Positions 42,920-52,641 are shown, counted from the first letter of the stretch. The stretch is 64,000 nt of DNA from Pseudonocardia sp. C8 (GCF_014267175.1 NZ_JACMTR010000002.1:2877501-2941500); one strand, 5' to 3'. The notes: generated from the letters alone by a model not told the origin. A program made the numbers and translations.

Positions 42920-43768
42920 TCACATCGGCCGGGGCACGAACGCTCCGGGGCGGTAGTGGTGGGGCCGCGAACGTTCACTGTCCCGCGGATGCCGCGGAAC
43001 AGCGGAGCCGAGCGCGCCCAGGTGGGCACGGAGCTGGTCACGGTGGCGCAGGTCGTACTCGGCGCCCGGTCGGTCGGTCATCGCCTGCACGATCGACACG
43101 AGGTCGTCGGTCGTCCGGGAGCTGGACCTCCGTAGCGATCGGCGTGGGGCCAGGCACGCACCGAGGACGTTCGCCAGGCGATGCACATCGGACGACCCGG
43201 GTCCGGCACGGCGGGACTGCCGGACGTGCGAATCGTGGTCGCACAGCAGGCTGGCGTATCCGCTCAGCCGCGGGATGCCGTCGGCACCGAGGAGGATGTG
43301 TCGCATTCCGAGGTCGGGATGCCGGATGCCACGACGGTGACCGTGCCCGAGGGCCGCGGCGAGTGCAGCCCCGAGTTCGACCGCCTCGTCGACGAGCAGC
43401 GGGCCGGCGCACCGGAGCCGGTGATCGAGTCGCTCGCCGCCCAGCGGGGTCACGACGAACCAGCCTTCTCTGGACGAATGGCGGTCGAGCCGGCCACCGT
43501 CGAGGACGCTCAGCACACCGCGATGGTCGAGAGTCGTCGACAGCCGTAGTTCCCGCTGCCACCGGCGGTGTCCGGCACCGTGGGGGTCTCCGGGTACGAG
43601 CTTGACCGCGACGGCTCGCTCGAGCAGGCGGTCGTAGCCGCGCCGCACCACGACCATCGTGCCTCGGCCGAGCACACCGGTCAGCCGATACCGGTTCGCA
43701 GGTCCCACGAAGGTCGACGACGGTCGTGGCTCGGCCAGCCAGCCGATGACGCTGTCGAGGTGGCGCAC
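42920..43768 (-). CDS. Ser/Thr protein kinase-like pseudokinase
   Basis: The 282-residue protein follows the bacterial Pkn kinase fold: glycine loop GVLGRGTMVVV (31-41), VAVK with Lys56 and a possible helix-C Glu73. The catalytic loop, normally HRDLKPxN, reads HPDLGMRH (150-157): Asp152 stays but the Lys and Asn are lost. The DFG motif is replaced by SGY (169-171). Without the metal-binding Asn and DFG-Asp, phosphotransfer is improbable; a scaffold or nucleotide-binding role is more likely. No transmembrane helix or PASTA tail is present. Confidence 0.8.
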   Translation of the reverse strand: MRHLDSVIGWLAEPRPSSTFVGPANRYRLTGVLGRGTMVVVRRGYDRLLERAVAVKLVPGDPHGAGHRRWQRELRLSTTLDHRGVLSVLDGGRLDRHSSREGWFVVTPLGGERLDHRLRCAGPLLVDEAVELGAALAAALGHGHRRGIRHPDLGMRHILLGADGIPRLSGYASLLCDHDSHVRQSRRAGPGSSDVHRLANVLGACLAPRRSLRRSSSRTTDDLVSIVQAMTDRPGAEYDLRHRDQLRAHLGALGSAVPRHPRDSERSRPHHYRPGAFVPRPM

Positions 43769-44279
43769 GACGACCTCCTGGTGGTCTCTACCCGGCGAAC
43801 CGTCAGCGGCTCGTGTCGCGACGCGCCTGGCTGCTACCCGATCGACCGGTGCCTACTCATGGCGCGGAGGGAGCCGCCGCGGTGGCTCGGGTGCCGGCAA
43901 CACAGCGTGAAATCGCCGGGTGCTGGAGCGACTCCCCGGATGCCAGGTGATCCGCATCAGGACGGCCGAGCGGCTCGCGTGCGGGGTGCGTCAGCCCGGA
44001 AGCCACCCCATGCCCAGGAGGACCAGGACGACCAACGCCGCCAGGCCCACTTCGATCCCCCAGCTCAGACACTCGATCACGGTCGACGGCGCCGGTGGCC
44101 GCTCCTGCATCCCCACGATGAGGCCCTCGCCCCGGCCCCTCCCTGAGTTACCACCGCGCTCGCTCGAGCAGGGCACGCTCACGCCGCCCGGCAGCAGGGA
44201 ACGGTCGGGGCCGCCACTGCGCCGGCCGGCGGGTCGGACCGCCACGCCGATCCGGCGTGACGGGGTCACACTGGGCGTC
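43769..44279. other. Gap between pseudokinase and phoU
   Basis: The stretch contains no conserved gene apart from a possible 39-codon membrane peptide on the minus strand (43991-44110). The divergent promoters of the pseudokinase and phoU presumably lie here but show no clear -35/-10 pair. Confidence 0.4.
43991..44110 (-). CDS. Possible 39-residue single-helix membrane peptide
   Basis: From ATG 44110 a short frame encodes a polar start and one hydrophobic helix (EVGLAALVVLVLLGMGW) ending at 43991. GGGG precedes the start at a short distance. Small one-helix proteins are common but this has no other support. Confidence 0.3.
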   Translation of the reverse strand: MQERPPAPSTVIECLSWGIEVGLAALVVLVLLGMGWLPG

Positions 44280-44921
44280 GTGCGACAGCTCTTCCACGGC
44301 GACCTCGAACAGCTGGGCCGCGGGCTGGCCAGCATGTGCGGGCAGGCCGCGGACGCCCTCGACGATGCCTCCGGCGCCCTGCTCGACACCGATTTGGCCC
44401 GCGCCGAGCGGGTCATCGGCAACGACAGCACGCTCGACACCAGCCGCGCCCGGTGGGCCGAGCACGCCGAACGGCTCCTCGCCCTGCAGGCCCCGGTCGC
44501 CCGTGACCTGCGGCGGGTCGTCACCGGCATCCAGATCGCCGACAAGATCGAACGCATGGGCGACCTTGCCCGCCACGTCGCCGAGGTCGCCCGCCGCCGC
44601 CACCCCGAACGCGCCGTCCCCGACCCCCTGGTGGAGCCGTTCCGCGAGATGTGCCGCCTGGCCGTCGGACTGGCCCGCAACGTCCAGCAGACCATCACCA
44701 GCCCGGAGCAGGCCCGCCCCGAGCAGCGCGAACGCGACGACGACCGGATCGACCAGCTCCACCACACCCTGCTCGCCGGCCTCGACGACCTCACCGGACC
44801 GCACCCGGTCCGCACCGCGATCGACGTCGCACTGCTGGCCCGGTTCGTCGAACGCTTCGCCGACCAGGCCGTGGCCATCAGCCGCCGCCTGGACTACATC
44901 CACACCGGCGCTCCCCACTGA
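44280..44921 (+). CDS. phoU: PhoU-domain phosphate signalling protein
   Basis: The 213-residue all-helical protein begins with the family FHGDLEQLGRGL segment and has two PhoU repeats, each with an acidic metal motif: ARDLRRVVTGIQIADKIERMGDLARHVAEVA (around 75-105) and LLARFVERFADQAVAISRR near the end. PhoU restrains the PstSCAB transporter and PhoR signalling. GTG 44280 is the start that matches the family length. No pst genes are adjacent, so this may be a solitary copy. Confidence 0.85.
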   Translation: MRQLFHGDLEQLGRGLASMCGQAADALDDASGALLDTDLARAERVIGNDSTLDTSRARWAEHAERLLALQAPVARDLRRVVTGIQIADKIERMGDLARHVAEVARRRHPERAVPDPLVEPFREMCRLAVGLARNVQQTITSPEQARPEQRERDDDRIDQLHHTLLAGLDDLTGPHPVRTAIDVALLARFVERFADQAVAISRRLDYIHTGAPH

Positions 44922-44968
44922 GCCGAGACCGAACCGAGCGGCAGCGAACCGAGTTCGCCGAAACACTG

Positions 44969-44992
44969 ACAGCGCTGTTATATTAGCGCTGT
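44969..44992. promoter_or_regulatory. MarR operator overlapping its start codon
   Basis: ACAGCGCT-N8-AGCGCTGT is a perfect 8+8 inverted repeat whose last two bases are the first two of the GTG start of the MarR gene. The TATATT inside the spacer could be the -10 element, giving a leaderless or near-leaderless transcript that bound repressor would block. Confidence 0.6.
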
Positions 44993-45530
44993 GGAAAGTT
45001 CGGACCCGACGCGGGTCGAGGGCCGGTTGCAGCCTCTGCGACGGCTGCTCGCGGCCATGGAAGCCGAGATCGAGCAGATCTACGAGGCCCGCGGCCTGCG
45101 CGGCGTCCGGCCTCGCTACGCCTACCCGCTGATCAGGCTGGCGCACACCGGGCCGCTGACGATCCGCGAGCTCGCGGAGTCGCTCGGGCAGACCCACTCG
45201 GCGGTCAGCCAGACGCTGGCCGGGATGCGTCGCGAGGGCCTGATCTCCTCGGAGCCCGGTGCGGATGCCCGGACACGTCGGATCACGGTGACCGAGCACG
45301 GGCGCTCGCTGGTGCCGTTCCTGGAGACCGAGTGGCGTGCCACCGAAGCCGCGGTCGCCGAGCTCGACGACGAGGTGATGCCGACTGCACTGAGCGTCGC
45401 CGTGACCGCGACGGAAGCCGCTCTGCAGCGGCGCAGCCTCACGCAGCGGATCTCCGAACGCATGGGCGACGCTCGACCACCCGACGCACCACCTCCACCG
45501 GCGCAGCGCGAACCGCCCGGACGAGCGTGA
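44991..45530 (+). CDS. MarR-family transcriptional regulator
   Basis: The 179-residue winged-helix protein contains the MarR core: PLTIRELAESLGQTHSAVSQTLAGMRREGLISSEPG (about 53-88) and the wing DARTRRITVTEHGR. The tail after ~160 is Pro-rich. It overlaps the MFS gene by 4 bp and is therefore its likely local repressor. An exact palindrome covers the promoter and start. Confidence 0.87.
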   Translation: MESSDPTRVEGRLQPLRRLLAAMEAEIEQIYEARGLRGVRPRYAYPLIRLAHTGPLTIRELAESLGQTHSAVSQTLAGMRREGLISSEPGADARTRRITVTEHGRSLVPFLETEWRATEAAVAELDDEVMPTALSVAVTATEAALQRRSLTQRISERMGDARPPDAPPPPAQREPPGRA

Positions 45531-46783
45531 CGCGTCGAACGGGCGTCCTCGACGCACGCCCGCTGCACGCCGGCCCGTTCCGCGACCTCTGGGTCGGCAC
45601 GACGCTCGGGCAGTTCGGCCAGCAGTTCGCCACCGTCGCCGTCCTGCAACAGACCTGGGAGCTGACCGGCAGCCCCGTCTGGACCGGGGCGATCGGGATC
45701 GCCACCGCGGTCCCAATGATCGTGTTCGGGCTGCTGGGCGGATCACTGGCCGACATGGCCGACCGCCGCACCATCGTCCGCGCAACGACGACACTCCAGT
45801 TCCTCGCCGCGCTGGCGCTGATCGTCCAGGCCGCAGTGGGGAACGTGTCGGTCGTCCTGCTGCTCGGCCTCGTCGCACTGCAGACCGTGGCCGCGGCCCT
45901 CGGCGCACCGGCCCGGCGCACACTCCCGGTCCGCCTGCTCCCCGCCGACCAGGTCGCCGCCGGCCTGGCCCTGTCGAACGTCTCGTTCCAGGCCGCGATG
46001 CTGGTCGGGCCCGCGGTCGCCGGTGTGGTTCTCGCCGCGTGGCAGTTCCCCGCGGCCTACGCCTTCCACGCCCTCGCGATCGCCGCGTCCCTGGTCGCGG
46101 TGGTGCGGCTACCGCCGATCCCGCCGGACCGCACCCTGCACGACGCGTCCATGGCCCCGACGCGGTGGCGCCCGTCCGCGGGCGGCTGGGCGTTCATCCT
46201 GCGGCGACCCACGCTCTGGGGCTCCTTCGCCGTCGACCTCGCCTCCTGCGGGCTGGCGATGCCCGTCGCGCTGTTCCCCCTGATCAACGAACTCCGGTTC
46301 GGCGGGGATCCCCGCACGCTCGGGTTCTTCCTGTCGTCCATCGCGGTCGGCGGGATCACCGCCGGGCTGTTCTCCGGCTGGATCACACGGCTGCGCCGCA
46401 GCGGCGCCGTCCAGCTCACCGCCGCCGGCATCTGGGGACTCGCCCTCGCCGGGTTCGGCCTGGCCGGTCCGGTCTGGGCTGCTCTCGGCTGCCTGGCCAT
46501 CGCCGGTGCCGCCGACTCGATCTCGGTCTTCACACGCGGCGCGCTCATCCAGCTCGAAACCCCGGACGGGTATCGCGGGCGCGTCTCCTCCGTCGAGCAG
46601 GTCATCGGCGCCGCCGGTCCGGAGATCGGGAACTTTCGCGGCGGGCTGGTCGCATCACTGACCTCTGCGCCGCTGTCCCTGGTCACCGGAGGGCTCGCCG
46701 CGACCGCGGCCACGCTGGTGATCTCCGCGATCAACGAGCCGCTACGCCGCTACACGATCCCCACCCGAGGGGCGTGCCGGTGA
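45527..46783 (+). CDS. MFS efflux transporter (enterobactin-exporter EntS-like)
   Basis: The 418-residue membrane protein has ten to twelve hydrophobic segments, GQFGQQFATVAVLQQTWELTGSP in helix 1 and GGSLADMADRRTIV as the cytoplasmic loop, as in the EntS/MFS_3 group. Its GTG overlaps the MarR stop, forming a regulator-pump operon. Efflux of a small toxic molecule is probable. It converges on the large regulator gene. Confidence 0.87.
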   Translation: MTRRTGVLDARPLHAGPFRDLWVGTTLGQFGQQFATVAVLQQTWELTGSPVWTGAIGIATAVPMIVFGLLGGSLADMADRRTIVRATTTLQFLAALALIVQAAVGNVSVVLLLGLVALQTVAAALGAPARRTLPVRLLPADQVAAGLALSNVSFQAAMLVGPAVAGVVLAAWQFPAAYAFHALAIAASLVAVVRLPPIPPDRTLHDASMAPTRWRPSAGGWAFILRRPTLWGSFAVDLASCGLAMPVALFPLINELRFGGDPRTLGFFLSSIAVGGITAGLFSGWITRLRRSGAVQLTAAGIWGLALAGFGLAGPVWAALGCLAIAGAADSISVFTRGALIQLETPDGYRGRVSSVEQVIGAAGPEIGNFRGGLVASLTSAPLSLVTGGLAATAATLVISAINEPLRRYTIPTRGACR

Positions 46784-46896
46784 CCCGGCGGACGACGTCG
46801 CCGACGTTTCTCGGCCCCGGCTGTGAGGGTCGCGGCGCTCCGTGAGCGGCTGGACGGGGTCCCGCCATCTACTGCCGATTCACAACCGACGCCGCA

Positions 46897-49746
46897 TCAT
46901 CGCGCAGCTCGGCGTGTGATCGCGGCCCGGTGGTCGGCGATCGCCTGCCGTGCGACGGCGAGCACCTGCGCGCGGCCGGTGACCGCGGCGATCGCCCTGA
47001 CGTCCGAGACAGAATCGGCCGGCAGGTCCCCGACGGCCGGATCCTGGTCGTCGCCGACCGGCGGCGCGTCGGGGGCGTGGTCGGCGGCGGTGTCGAGCAG
47101 CAGCGCCGTCCCGGCGTCGCCCAGCGTGCGCAGCAGCCGGGCGAGGTTGCGCAGGGTGGTCCACTGCTGCACCCAGCCGCCGGTGCGCTCCCAGTAGTCG
47201 ACGAGGTCCCGGTAGCCGTCCAGCGCGTCGGCGACACGTCCGGTCGCCGCGCGGACGGTGAGCAGACCGACCGAGGCGATCCCGTCGACGAACGTGGCAC
47301 CGCTGACGCGGGCGAGGTTGATCGCCTGCTCGTAGTGGGCCTCGGCGCGGTCCGTGTCCCCGGCCGACGCGTCGATCTCGCCGGCCACGTAGTGGTGGAA
47401 CCCGCGCAGGGTCGGTGAGGCGGCGACACCGGCCAGCCGGCCGTTCAGCTCCCTCGCCGCATCGAGGTCGCCCCGGTAGGCCGCTGCGAGGGCGGCGACT
47501 CCGAGGCTCTGGTCGGGTCGGGGCGCGAGCCTGCCGGCCTCGGTGCCGTGGGCCACCGCATCCTCGAGCTCACCCCTGCTGAGCGCGGCGAGGGCCAGCG
47601 CGGCCTCGCACCGCCACCGGCCGTCGCCGGACGACCGCAGCCCCGCTCGCGCGAGTCGCTCGGCGCGCTCGAGCTCGCCACGGGCCCAGGCTGCCCCGGC
47701 GGCGATGCCCCGGATCGAGGTGGCGTCCGGGTGGGTATCGAGGGCGGGATCGTCCGTCAGCTCCAGGCCCCACGACCAGATCTCGGTGAGGTCGCGCCAG
47801 CCTGCAGCGGCATCGAGCCCGATGACCAGGCGCACGGCCTCGTCGAGCCGACACCGTCCGCGGAGCAGCTCCCAGGCGGCGCGCAGGTTGGCCGTCTCGC
47901 GGCGGAGCACGGCGTCGACGCCCGGCTCGTCCTCGGTATCGATCGTGCGATCGGCCCACGCCGCGAGGTCGAGCGCCCACCGGAGGAACTCCTCGGTCGA
48001 GGCCTCTTCCTCGTCATGGGCGGCGAGGCGATCGCGGGCGAACGCCCGCATGGTGTCGAGCAGGCGGTAGCGCGTCGGCGAACCGGGGACCGCCTCGACC
48101 ATCGACGCGTCGACGAGGTGTGCGAGGGTCCGGACGGTGTCCCCGGGAACGCCGACCCGGGTGGCAATGGACTCGGCGGTCGCCAGGTCGAGCCCGTCGG
48201 GGAACGCGCCGAGATGGCGGAACAGCCGCCGCTCCGGCCCGTCCAGCAGGTCGTAGGACCACTCGATCGTCCGTCGCAGCGTCGTGTCATGGGCGTCGCC
48301 GAGCAGGTCGAGGGCCCGGTCGAGGTGGCTGTGGATCTCGGAGAGGCCGAGTGACGTCAGGCGCCCGGCGGCGAGCTCGATGGCAAGGGGGATGCCGTCG
48401 AGCCTGCGCACGATCTCGGCGACGAGGCCGAGCTCCGCCGGCCCGGGCACGAAACCCGGTCGAACCCGCCGCGCCCGGTCGAGGAAGACCGCGACGGCCG
48501 GTGAGCGGGACAGGTCGTCGGCCCGGTGCCCGCCGACGAGCCCCAGCGGGGCGATCCGCAGCCGCTGCTCGACGGTCAGCCCGAGCGGCTCCCGGCTCGT
48601 CGCCAGCACGGTGAGCCGCGGGCAGCGGTCGATCAGGGCGGCGACGACGTCCCGCACGGCGGGAAGCAGGTGCTCGCAGTTGTCGATCACGAGGAGGTGC
48701 GGGCCCGCCGCGAGCAGCGCGGCGCAGGCGGAGAGCACGTCGCCCTGGGTGATCCGCAGGTCGAGCGCGTCGGCGAGCGCATGCGGGACCGCCGCGGTGG
48801 TGGTGACCGGAGCCAGCAGCAGCACGGTGACCGGTTCGGTGGTGGCGGTGATCGCCGTCGCCAAGCGGGTCTTGCCGACTCCGCCCGGCCCGAGCACGGT
48901 GACCAGGCGTTCCCGGGCGAGCAACCGCCGGAGGGCGGCGAGCTCCGAGTCGCGGCCGCGCAGCGGACCGGCCGGGCGGGGCAGCCCCCGGTCCGGCCGC
49001 ACGTCGCCGGCGATCTCCCGCTCGAGCCGCGCGAGCGCGGGCGTGGGGTCGAGCCCGCTCTCGGCGATGATCCGCCGGCGGTGCTCGTAGGCGACGCGCA
49101 GCGCGTCGGGCGCCCGCCCGGTCGCGTGCAGCGCGCGCATCAGGATCAGCACGGCCCGCTCGGACAGCGGGTCGGTGGCGACCAGCGCGGCCGCGACGTC
49201 CACGGCGTCGGCCGGCGCGCCCGCGTCGAGAGCCGCGGCGGCATAGGTCTCGTCGACGCTCCGCCGCAACCGGTCCAGCGCCGGTACCAGCGCGGCGAGC
49301 GGGGCGACGTCGGGGAACTCGGCGAGCGGCCGGCCGCGCCAGAGCGACCGCGCCTCGGCCGCCAGCCGCCGGGCCACGTCGGGCGGTGACCCACTCGAGC
49401 TGGCGAGCAGCGAGCGGGCGCGGGCGACGTCGGTCCCGTCGCCGTCGCCGGGATCCAGCAGGTAGGCGCCGGGGCGACCGGCGAGGCGGCCCGCGGCCGG
49501 CCCGAGGTGCCGGCGCAGCCGGGAGACGTGGCTGTGCAGCGCGGCGCGGGCCGAGTCCAGGTCGTCCGGCCACAGCGCGTCCAGCAGGCGGGCGGTGGTG
49601 ACCGCCCGGCCCTCCTCCATGGCCAGGAGCGCGAGCAGCGCCCGGCGCTTCGGACCGGGCACGTCGACCACGTCGGCACCGACCGTGAGCCGCAGCGGGC
49701 CGAGCACGTCGACCCGCACCTGCGGCGCCCCGGCGAGCCCGGTCAC
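46897..49746 (-). CDS. AfsR/SARP-like regulator with BTAD and NTPase domains
   Basis: The ~949-residue protein begins with an OmpR-type winged helix (VRVDVLGPLRLTVG, LLALLAMEEGRAVTTARLLDALWPD, about 8-95), then a BTAD domain (LPxxPD-like helices, ~100-245), an AAA+/NB-ARC NTPase with P-loop GPGGVGKTRL ending near residue 293, and a long helical TPR-like C-terminus. Such proteins activate secondary-metabolite or stress genes in response to phosphorylation/ATP. I chose GTG 49746, preceded by GGGGGG, because the longer start at 49911 would overlap the divergent flavoprotein start at 49811. The adjacent flavoproteins are likely targets. Confidence 0.87.
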   Translation of the reverse strand: MTGLAGAPQVRVDVLGPLRLTVGADVVDVPGPKRRALLALLAMEEGRAVTTARLLDALWPDDLDSARAALHSHVSRLRRHLGPAAGRLAGRPGAYLLDPGDGDGTDVARARSLLASSSGSPPDVARRLAAEARSLWRGRPLAEFPDVAPLAALVPALDRLRRSVDETYAAAALDAGAPADAVDVAAALVATDPLSERAVLILMRALHATGRAPDALRVAYEHRRRIIAESGLDPTPALARLEREIAGDVRPDRGLPRPAGPLRGRDSELAALRRLLARERLVTVLGPGGVGKTRLATAITATTEPVTVLLLAPVTTTAAVPHALADALDLRITQGDVLSACAALLAAGPHLLVIDNCEHLLPAVRDVVAALIDRCPRLTVLATSREPLGLTVEQRLRIAPLGLVGGHRADDLSRSPAVAVFLDRARRVRPGFVPGPAELGLVAEIVRRLDGIPLAIELAAGRLTSLGLSEIHSHLDRALDLLGDAHDTTLRRTIEWSYDLLDGPERRLFRHLGAFPDGLDLATAESIATRVGVPGDTVRTLAHLVDASMVEAVPGSPTRYRLLDTMRAFARDRLAAHDEEEASTEEFLRWALDLAAWADRTIDTEDEPGVDAVLRRETANLRAAWELLRGRCRLDEAVRLVIGLDAAAGWRDLTEIWSWGLELTDDPALDTHPDATSIRGIAAGAAWARGELERAERLARAGLRSSGDGRWRCEAALALAALSRGELEDAVAHGTEAGRLAPRPDQSLGVAALAAAYRGDLDAARELNGRLAGVAASPTLRGFHHYVAGEIDASAGDTDRAEAHYEQAINLARVSGATFVDGIASVGLLTVRAATGRVADALDGYRDLVDYWERTGGWVQQWTTLRNLARLLRTLGDAGTALLLDTAADHAPDAPPVGDDQDPAVGDLPADSVSDVRAIAAVTGRAQVLAVARQAIADHRAAITRRAAR

Positions 49747-49810
49747 GCCGGCCCCCCGGCCGACGCGCCGTGCAAGAGGCGTGCAAGGTGCGGCCGCGAC
49801 AGTAACCCGC

Positions 49811-51223
49811 ATGACACGGACAGAGTCTCCCGCACGAATGAGCTCCGGTGCCGAGCGTGCGCTGGTCGACGCGCTGCGCGGCGGCCTGCGCGGGGCGGTC
49901 GTCGGCCGCACTGATCCCGGCTACGACGAGGCCCGCCGGGTGTGGAACGGCCTGGTCGACCGCGCGCCCGCGGCCGTCGCCCGCTGCGCGGACGTGGCCG
50001 ACGTGGTCGACGCGGTCCGGGTGGCCCGGGAGCAGCGCCCGGTGCTCAGCATCCGCGCCGGCGGGCACCAGGTGGCGGGCAGCGGGGTCTGCGACGGCGG
50101 CCTGGTGATCGACCTGTCGTCCATGCGCGGGGTGCAGGTCGACCCGATGGCGCGCACGGCACGGGTACAGGCCGGTGCGACCTGGGGTGAGGTCGACCGG
50201 GCCACCCAGCTTCACGGGCTGGCCACCCCGGGCGGCGAGGTGTCCGTCACCGGCGTGGCGGGCCTGACCCTCGGCGGCGGCCTCGGGGCGATGATGCGCA
50301 CGCACGGCCTGAGCTGCGACAACCTGCGGTCGGTCGAGATCGTCACCGCGGACGGGATGGTCCGCACCGCCAGCCGCGACCAGCATCGCGACCTGTTCTG
50401 GGCCGCCCGCGGCGGCGGGCGCGGGCTCGGCGTCGTCACCTCGCTGGAGTTCGACCTCCACCCGCTCGGACCCGAGGTCGCCGGCGCGCTGGTGCTGTAC
50501 CCGTACGAGGACGCCGCTGCCGTGCTGCGGGCCTGGCGCGAGGTGGCCCGGCAGGCCCCGGACACGCTCACCCCCGAGATCGGGCTCTGGAGCATCCCGC
50601 CGCTGCCCGACGTGCCCGGTGATCTGCACGGCGCGCCCGTCGTGATCGTCGCGGGCGTCTACATCGGAGCTCCTGCCGACGCCGGCCCGGTGCTCGAACC
50701 GCTGCGGCGGCTCGGCGTTCCACTGGCCGACATGACCGCGACCTCGTCCTACGTCGAGTCCCAGCGCGCCCTCGACGACCTGTTCCCCGCCGGCGGGCGC
50801 TACTACTGGAAGTCGCACTTCGTCGACGAGCTGACCGACGAGCTCATCGACGCCCTGCTCGCCTGTGACGTGCACCGGCCGAGCCCGGAATCGGTCGTCT
50901 ACATCCGCACGCTCGGCGGGGCCATCGCCCGCGTGGGCGAGGACGAGACCGCCTACCCGCACCGCGCGGCCGGCTTCAACATCAGCGTGGACGCGTCCTG
51001 GCACGACCCGGCGCTCGACCACTCCGCCATCGCCTGGGCGCGGTCCACCTGGGACGCGCTCGTCCCGTTCGCCACCGGCGGCGTCTACCTCAACTTCGCC
51101 GGTCTCGGCGAGGAGGACGCGCTGCGGGCCACCGCGCTGGGCGCCCACGGGGCCCGGCTGGCCGAGATCCGCCGCACCTACGACCCGAATGGTCTGTTCG
51201 AGGCCGCTGCCCACCGAGCGTGA
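49811..51223 (+). CDS. FAD-linked oxidase, berberine-bridge (PCMH) type
   Basis: The 470-residue protein has the PCMH FAD domain with RAGGHQVAGSG, whose His is the expected covalent FAD attachment, GLATPGGEVSVTGVAGLTLGGGLG and WAARGGGRGLGVVTSLEF, then a BBE C-terminal segment VYLNFAGL...YDPNGLF. The second covalent Cys of bicovalent members is not evident. It oxidises an alcohol, sugar or secondary-metabolite intermediate. It diverges from the AfsR-like regulator with only ~64 bp between starts and precedes another flavoprotein by 11 bp. Confidence 0.88.
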   Translation: MTRTESPARMSSGAERALVDALRGGLRGAVVGRTDPGYDEARRVWNGLVDRAPAAVARCADVADVVDAVRVAREQRPVLSIRAGGHQVAGSGVCDGGLVIDLSSMRGVQVDPMARTARVQAGATWGEVDRATQLHGLATPGGEVSVTGVAGLTLGGGLGAMMRTHGLSCDNLRSVEIVTADGMVRTASRDQHRDLFWAARGGGRGLGVVTSLEFDLHPLGPEVAGALVLYPYEDAAAVLRAWREVARQAPDTLTPEIGLWSIPPLPDVPGDLHGAPVVIVAGVYIGAPADAGPVLEPLRRLGVPLADMTATSSYVESQRALDDLFPAGGRYYWKSHFVDELTDELIDALLACDVHRPSPESVVYIRTLGGAIARVGEDETAYPHRAAGFNISVDASWHDPALDHSAIAWARSTWDALVPFATGGVYLNFAGLGEEDALRATALGAHGARLAEIRRTYDPNGLFEAAAHRA

Positions 51224-51234
51224 GGAACACCGCG

Positions 51235-52641
51235 ATGACCGGAACGACCGACCGACGTCCTGCGCGAATCGGTGGCCGCGCCGTGGTCGTCGGCGCGAGC
51301 ATGGCCGGGCTGTGCGCGGCCCGGGTCCTGTCCGAGCGGTTCGACCACGTGCTGCTCATCGACCGCGACGCGCTCCCCGACGGTCCGGTCCCGCGTGGCC
51401 GCGTGCCCCAGGGCCGGCACCCGCACCTGCTGCTGGTCGCGGGCGCCCGCCTGCTCGAGCGCTGGTTCCCCGGCATCGTCGACGAGCTCGAGGCGGACGG
51501 CGCCGTGGACCTCGACCTGTGCGGCGACTTCTACTGGCACCAGGGCGGCGGTGTGGCGCGACGGCCCTCCTCCCCGCTGCGCGGGCCGGCGATGTCGCGC
51601 CCGTTCCTCGAACACACCGTCCGCACGCGCGTCGAGGCCCTCCCCCGGGTCACCGTCCGCGACCGCACCACCGTCGCGGGCCTGCACACCGACACCGGCG
51701 GGGCCCGGATCACCGGCGTCCAGCTCGACGACGGCACGACCGCAGGCTGCAATCTGGTGATCGACGCCACCGGCCGGCAGGCCAGGAGCCTGGCGTGGCT
51801 GGCGCCACTGGGATTCACCGCACCGCCGACCTCGGTGGTCGCGGTCGACACCCGCTACGTGTCCCAGGTGTACCGGCGCGGCGACGATCCGCACCGGGGC
51901 TGGAAGGCCGCGGCCGTGATCGACGAACCGGCCGCCAGGCGGCTGGCCATGGCGCTGCCGGTGGAAGGCGACCGGTGGATCGTGCTCCTCGGCGGCCTCA
52001 ACGGCGAGTCACCGCCCACCGGCGAGACCGAGCGGCTGGCCTACGCGCGATCGATGCCCTCCCCGGTGATCGCCGAGATCATGGAAACGGCCGAACCGGT
52101 CGGCGCGCGGGCGACCCACCGGTTCCGTGCGAACCAGCGACGACACGTCGAGCGCATGCGCCGCGTCCCCATCGGCTGGGCGCCCCTCGGCGACGCCGTC
52201 TGCAGCTTCGATCCCATCTACGGCCAGGGCATGACCTCGGCGGTGTTGCAGGCCGACGCTCTCGGCGCATGCCTCGACCGCTCCGGCGCGGTGGACCGCG
52301 CCTTCACCCGCCGGTACCTGCGGTCGGTCGGCCGGGTCGTGGCCGGCCCGTGGTCGGTCGCCGTCGGCGGAGACTTCGTCTACGAGGGCACGACGGGGCC
52401 CAAGCCACCCGGGACGGACCTCCTCAACCGCTACATGGACCGGGTGACCATCGCCGCCCAGCACGACGACGCCGTTGCCCTCCGGCTGAACGAGGTGATC
52501 GCGATGGTGCGTGCCCCGGAGGCCCTGCTCGCACCGGGCTTCGTCCTGCGAGTCCTCTCCGTCGCGCGGCGCGGACCGGCGGGCACCACCGGCGCCCCGA
52601 CGCCGGGCCGGTCCGCCGCGACACCACGGCGGGCGACTTGA
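51235..52641 (+). CDS. FAD-dependent monooxygenase/oxidoreductase
   Basis: The 468-residue protein has VVVGASMAGLCAARVLSERF (GxGxxG variant, near 17-36), a VPQGRHPHLLL active-site-like segment shared with a group of actinobacterial hydroxylases, VIDATGRQARS and a GDAVCSFDPIYGQGMTSA segment for the second FAD motif. It lies 11 bp after the FAD-linked oxidase and is probably co-transcribed. The final ~25 residues are low-complexity Pro/Ala/Thr, close to the decayed region that follows. Substrate unknown. Confidence 0.83.
   Translation: MTGTTDRRPARIGGRAVVVGASMAGLCAARVLSERFDHVLLIDRDALPDGPVPRGRVPQGRHPHLLLVAGARLLERWFPGIVDELEADGAVDLDLCGDFYWHQGGGVARRPSSPLRGPAMSRPFLEHTVRTRVEALPRVTVRDRTTVAGLHTDTGGARITGVQLDDGTTAGCNLVIDATGRQARSLAWLAPLGFTAPPTSVVAVDTRYVSQVYRRGDDPHRGWKAAAVIDEPAARRLAMALPVEGDRWIVLLGGLNGESPPTGETERLAYARSMPSPVIAEIMETAEPVGARATHRFRANQRRHVERMRRVPIGWAPLGDAVCSFDPIYGQGMTSAVLQADALGACLDRSGAVDRAFTRRYLRSVGRVVAGPWSVAVGGDFVYEGTTGPKPPGTDLLNRYMDRVTIAAQHDDAVALRLNEVIAMVRAPEALLAPGFVLRVLSVARRGPAGTTGAPTPGRSAATPRRAT

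Noticed and set aside
49747..49911. Longer N-terminus for the AfsR-like regulator
   Set aside because: It would overlap the divergent flavoprotein start and its residues are unlike the winged-helix family start.
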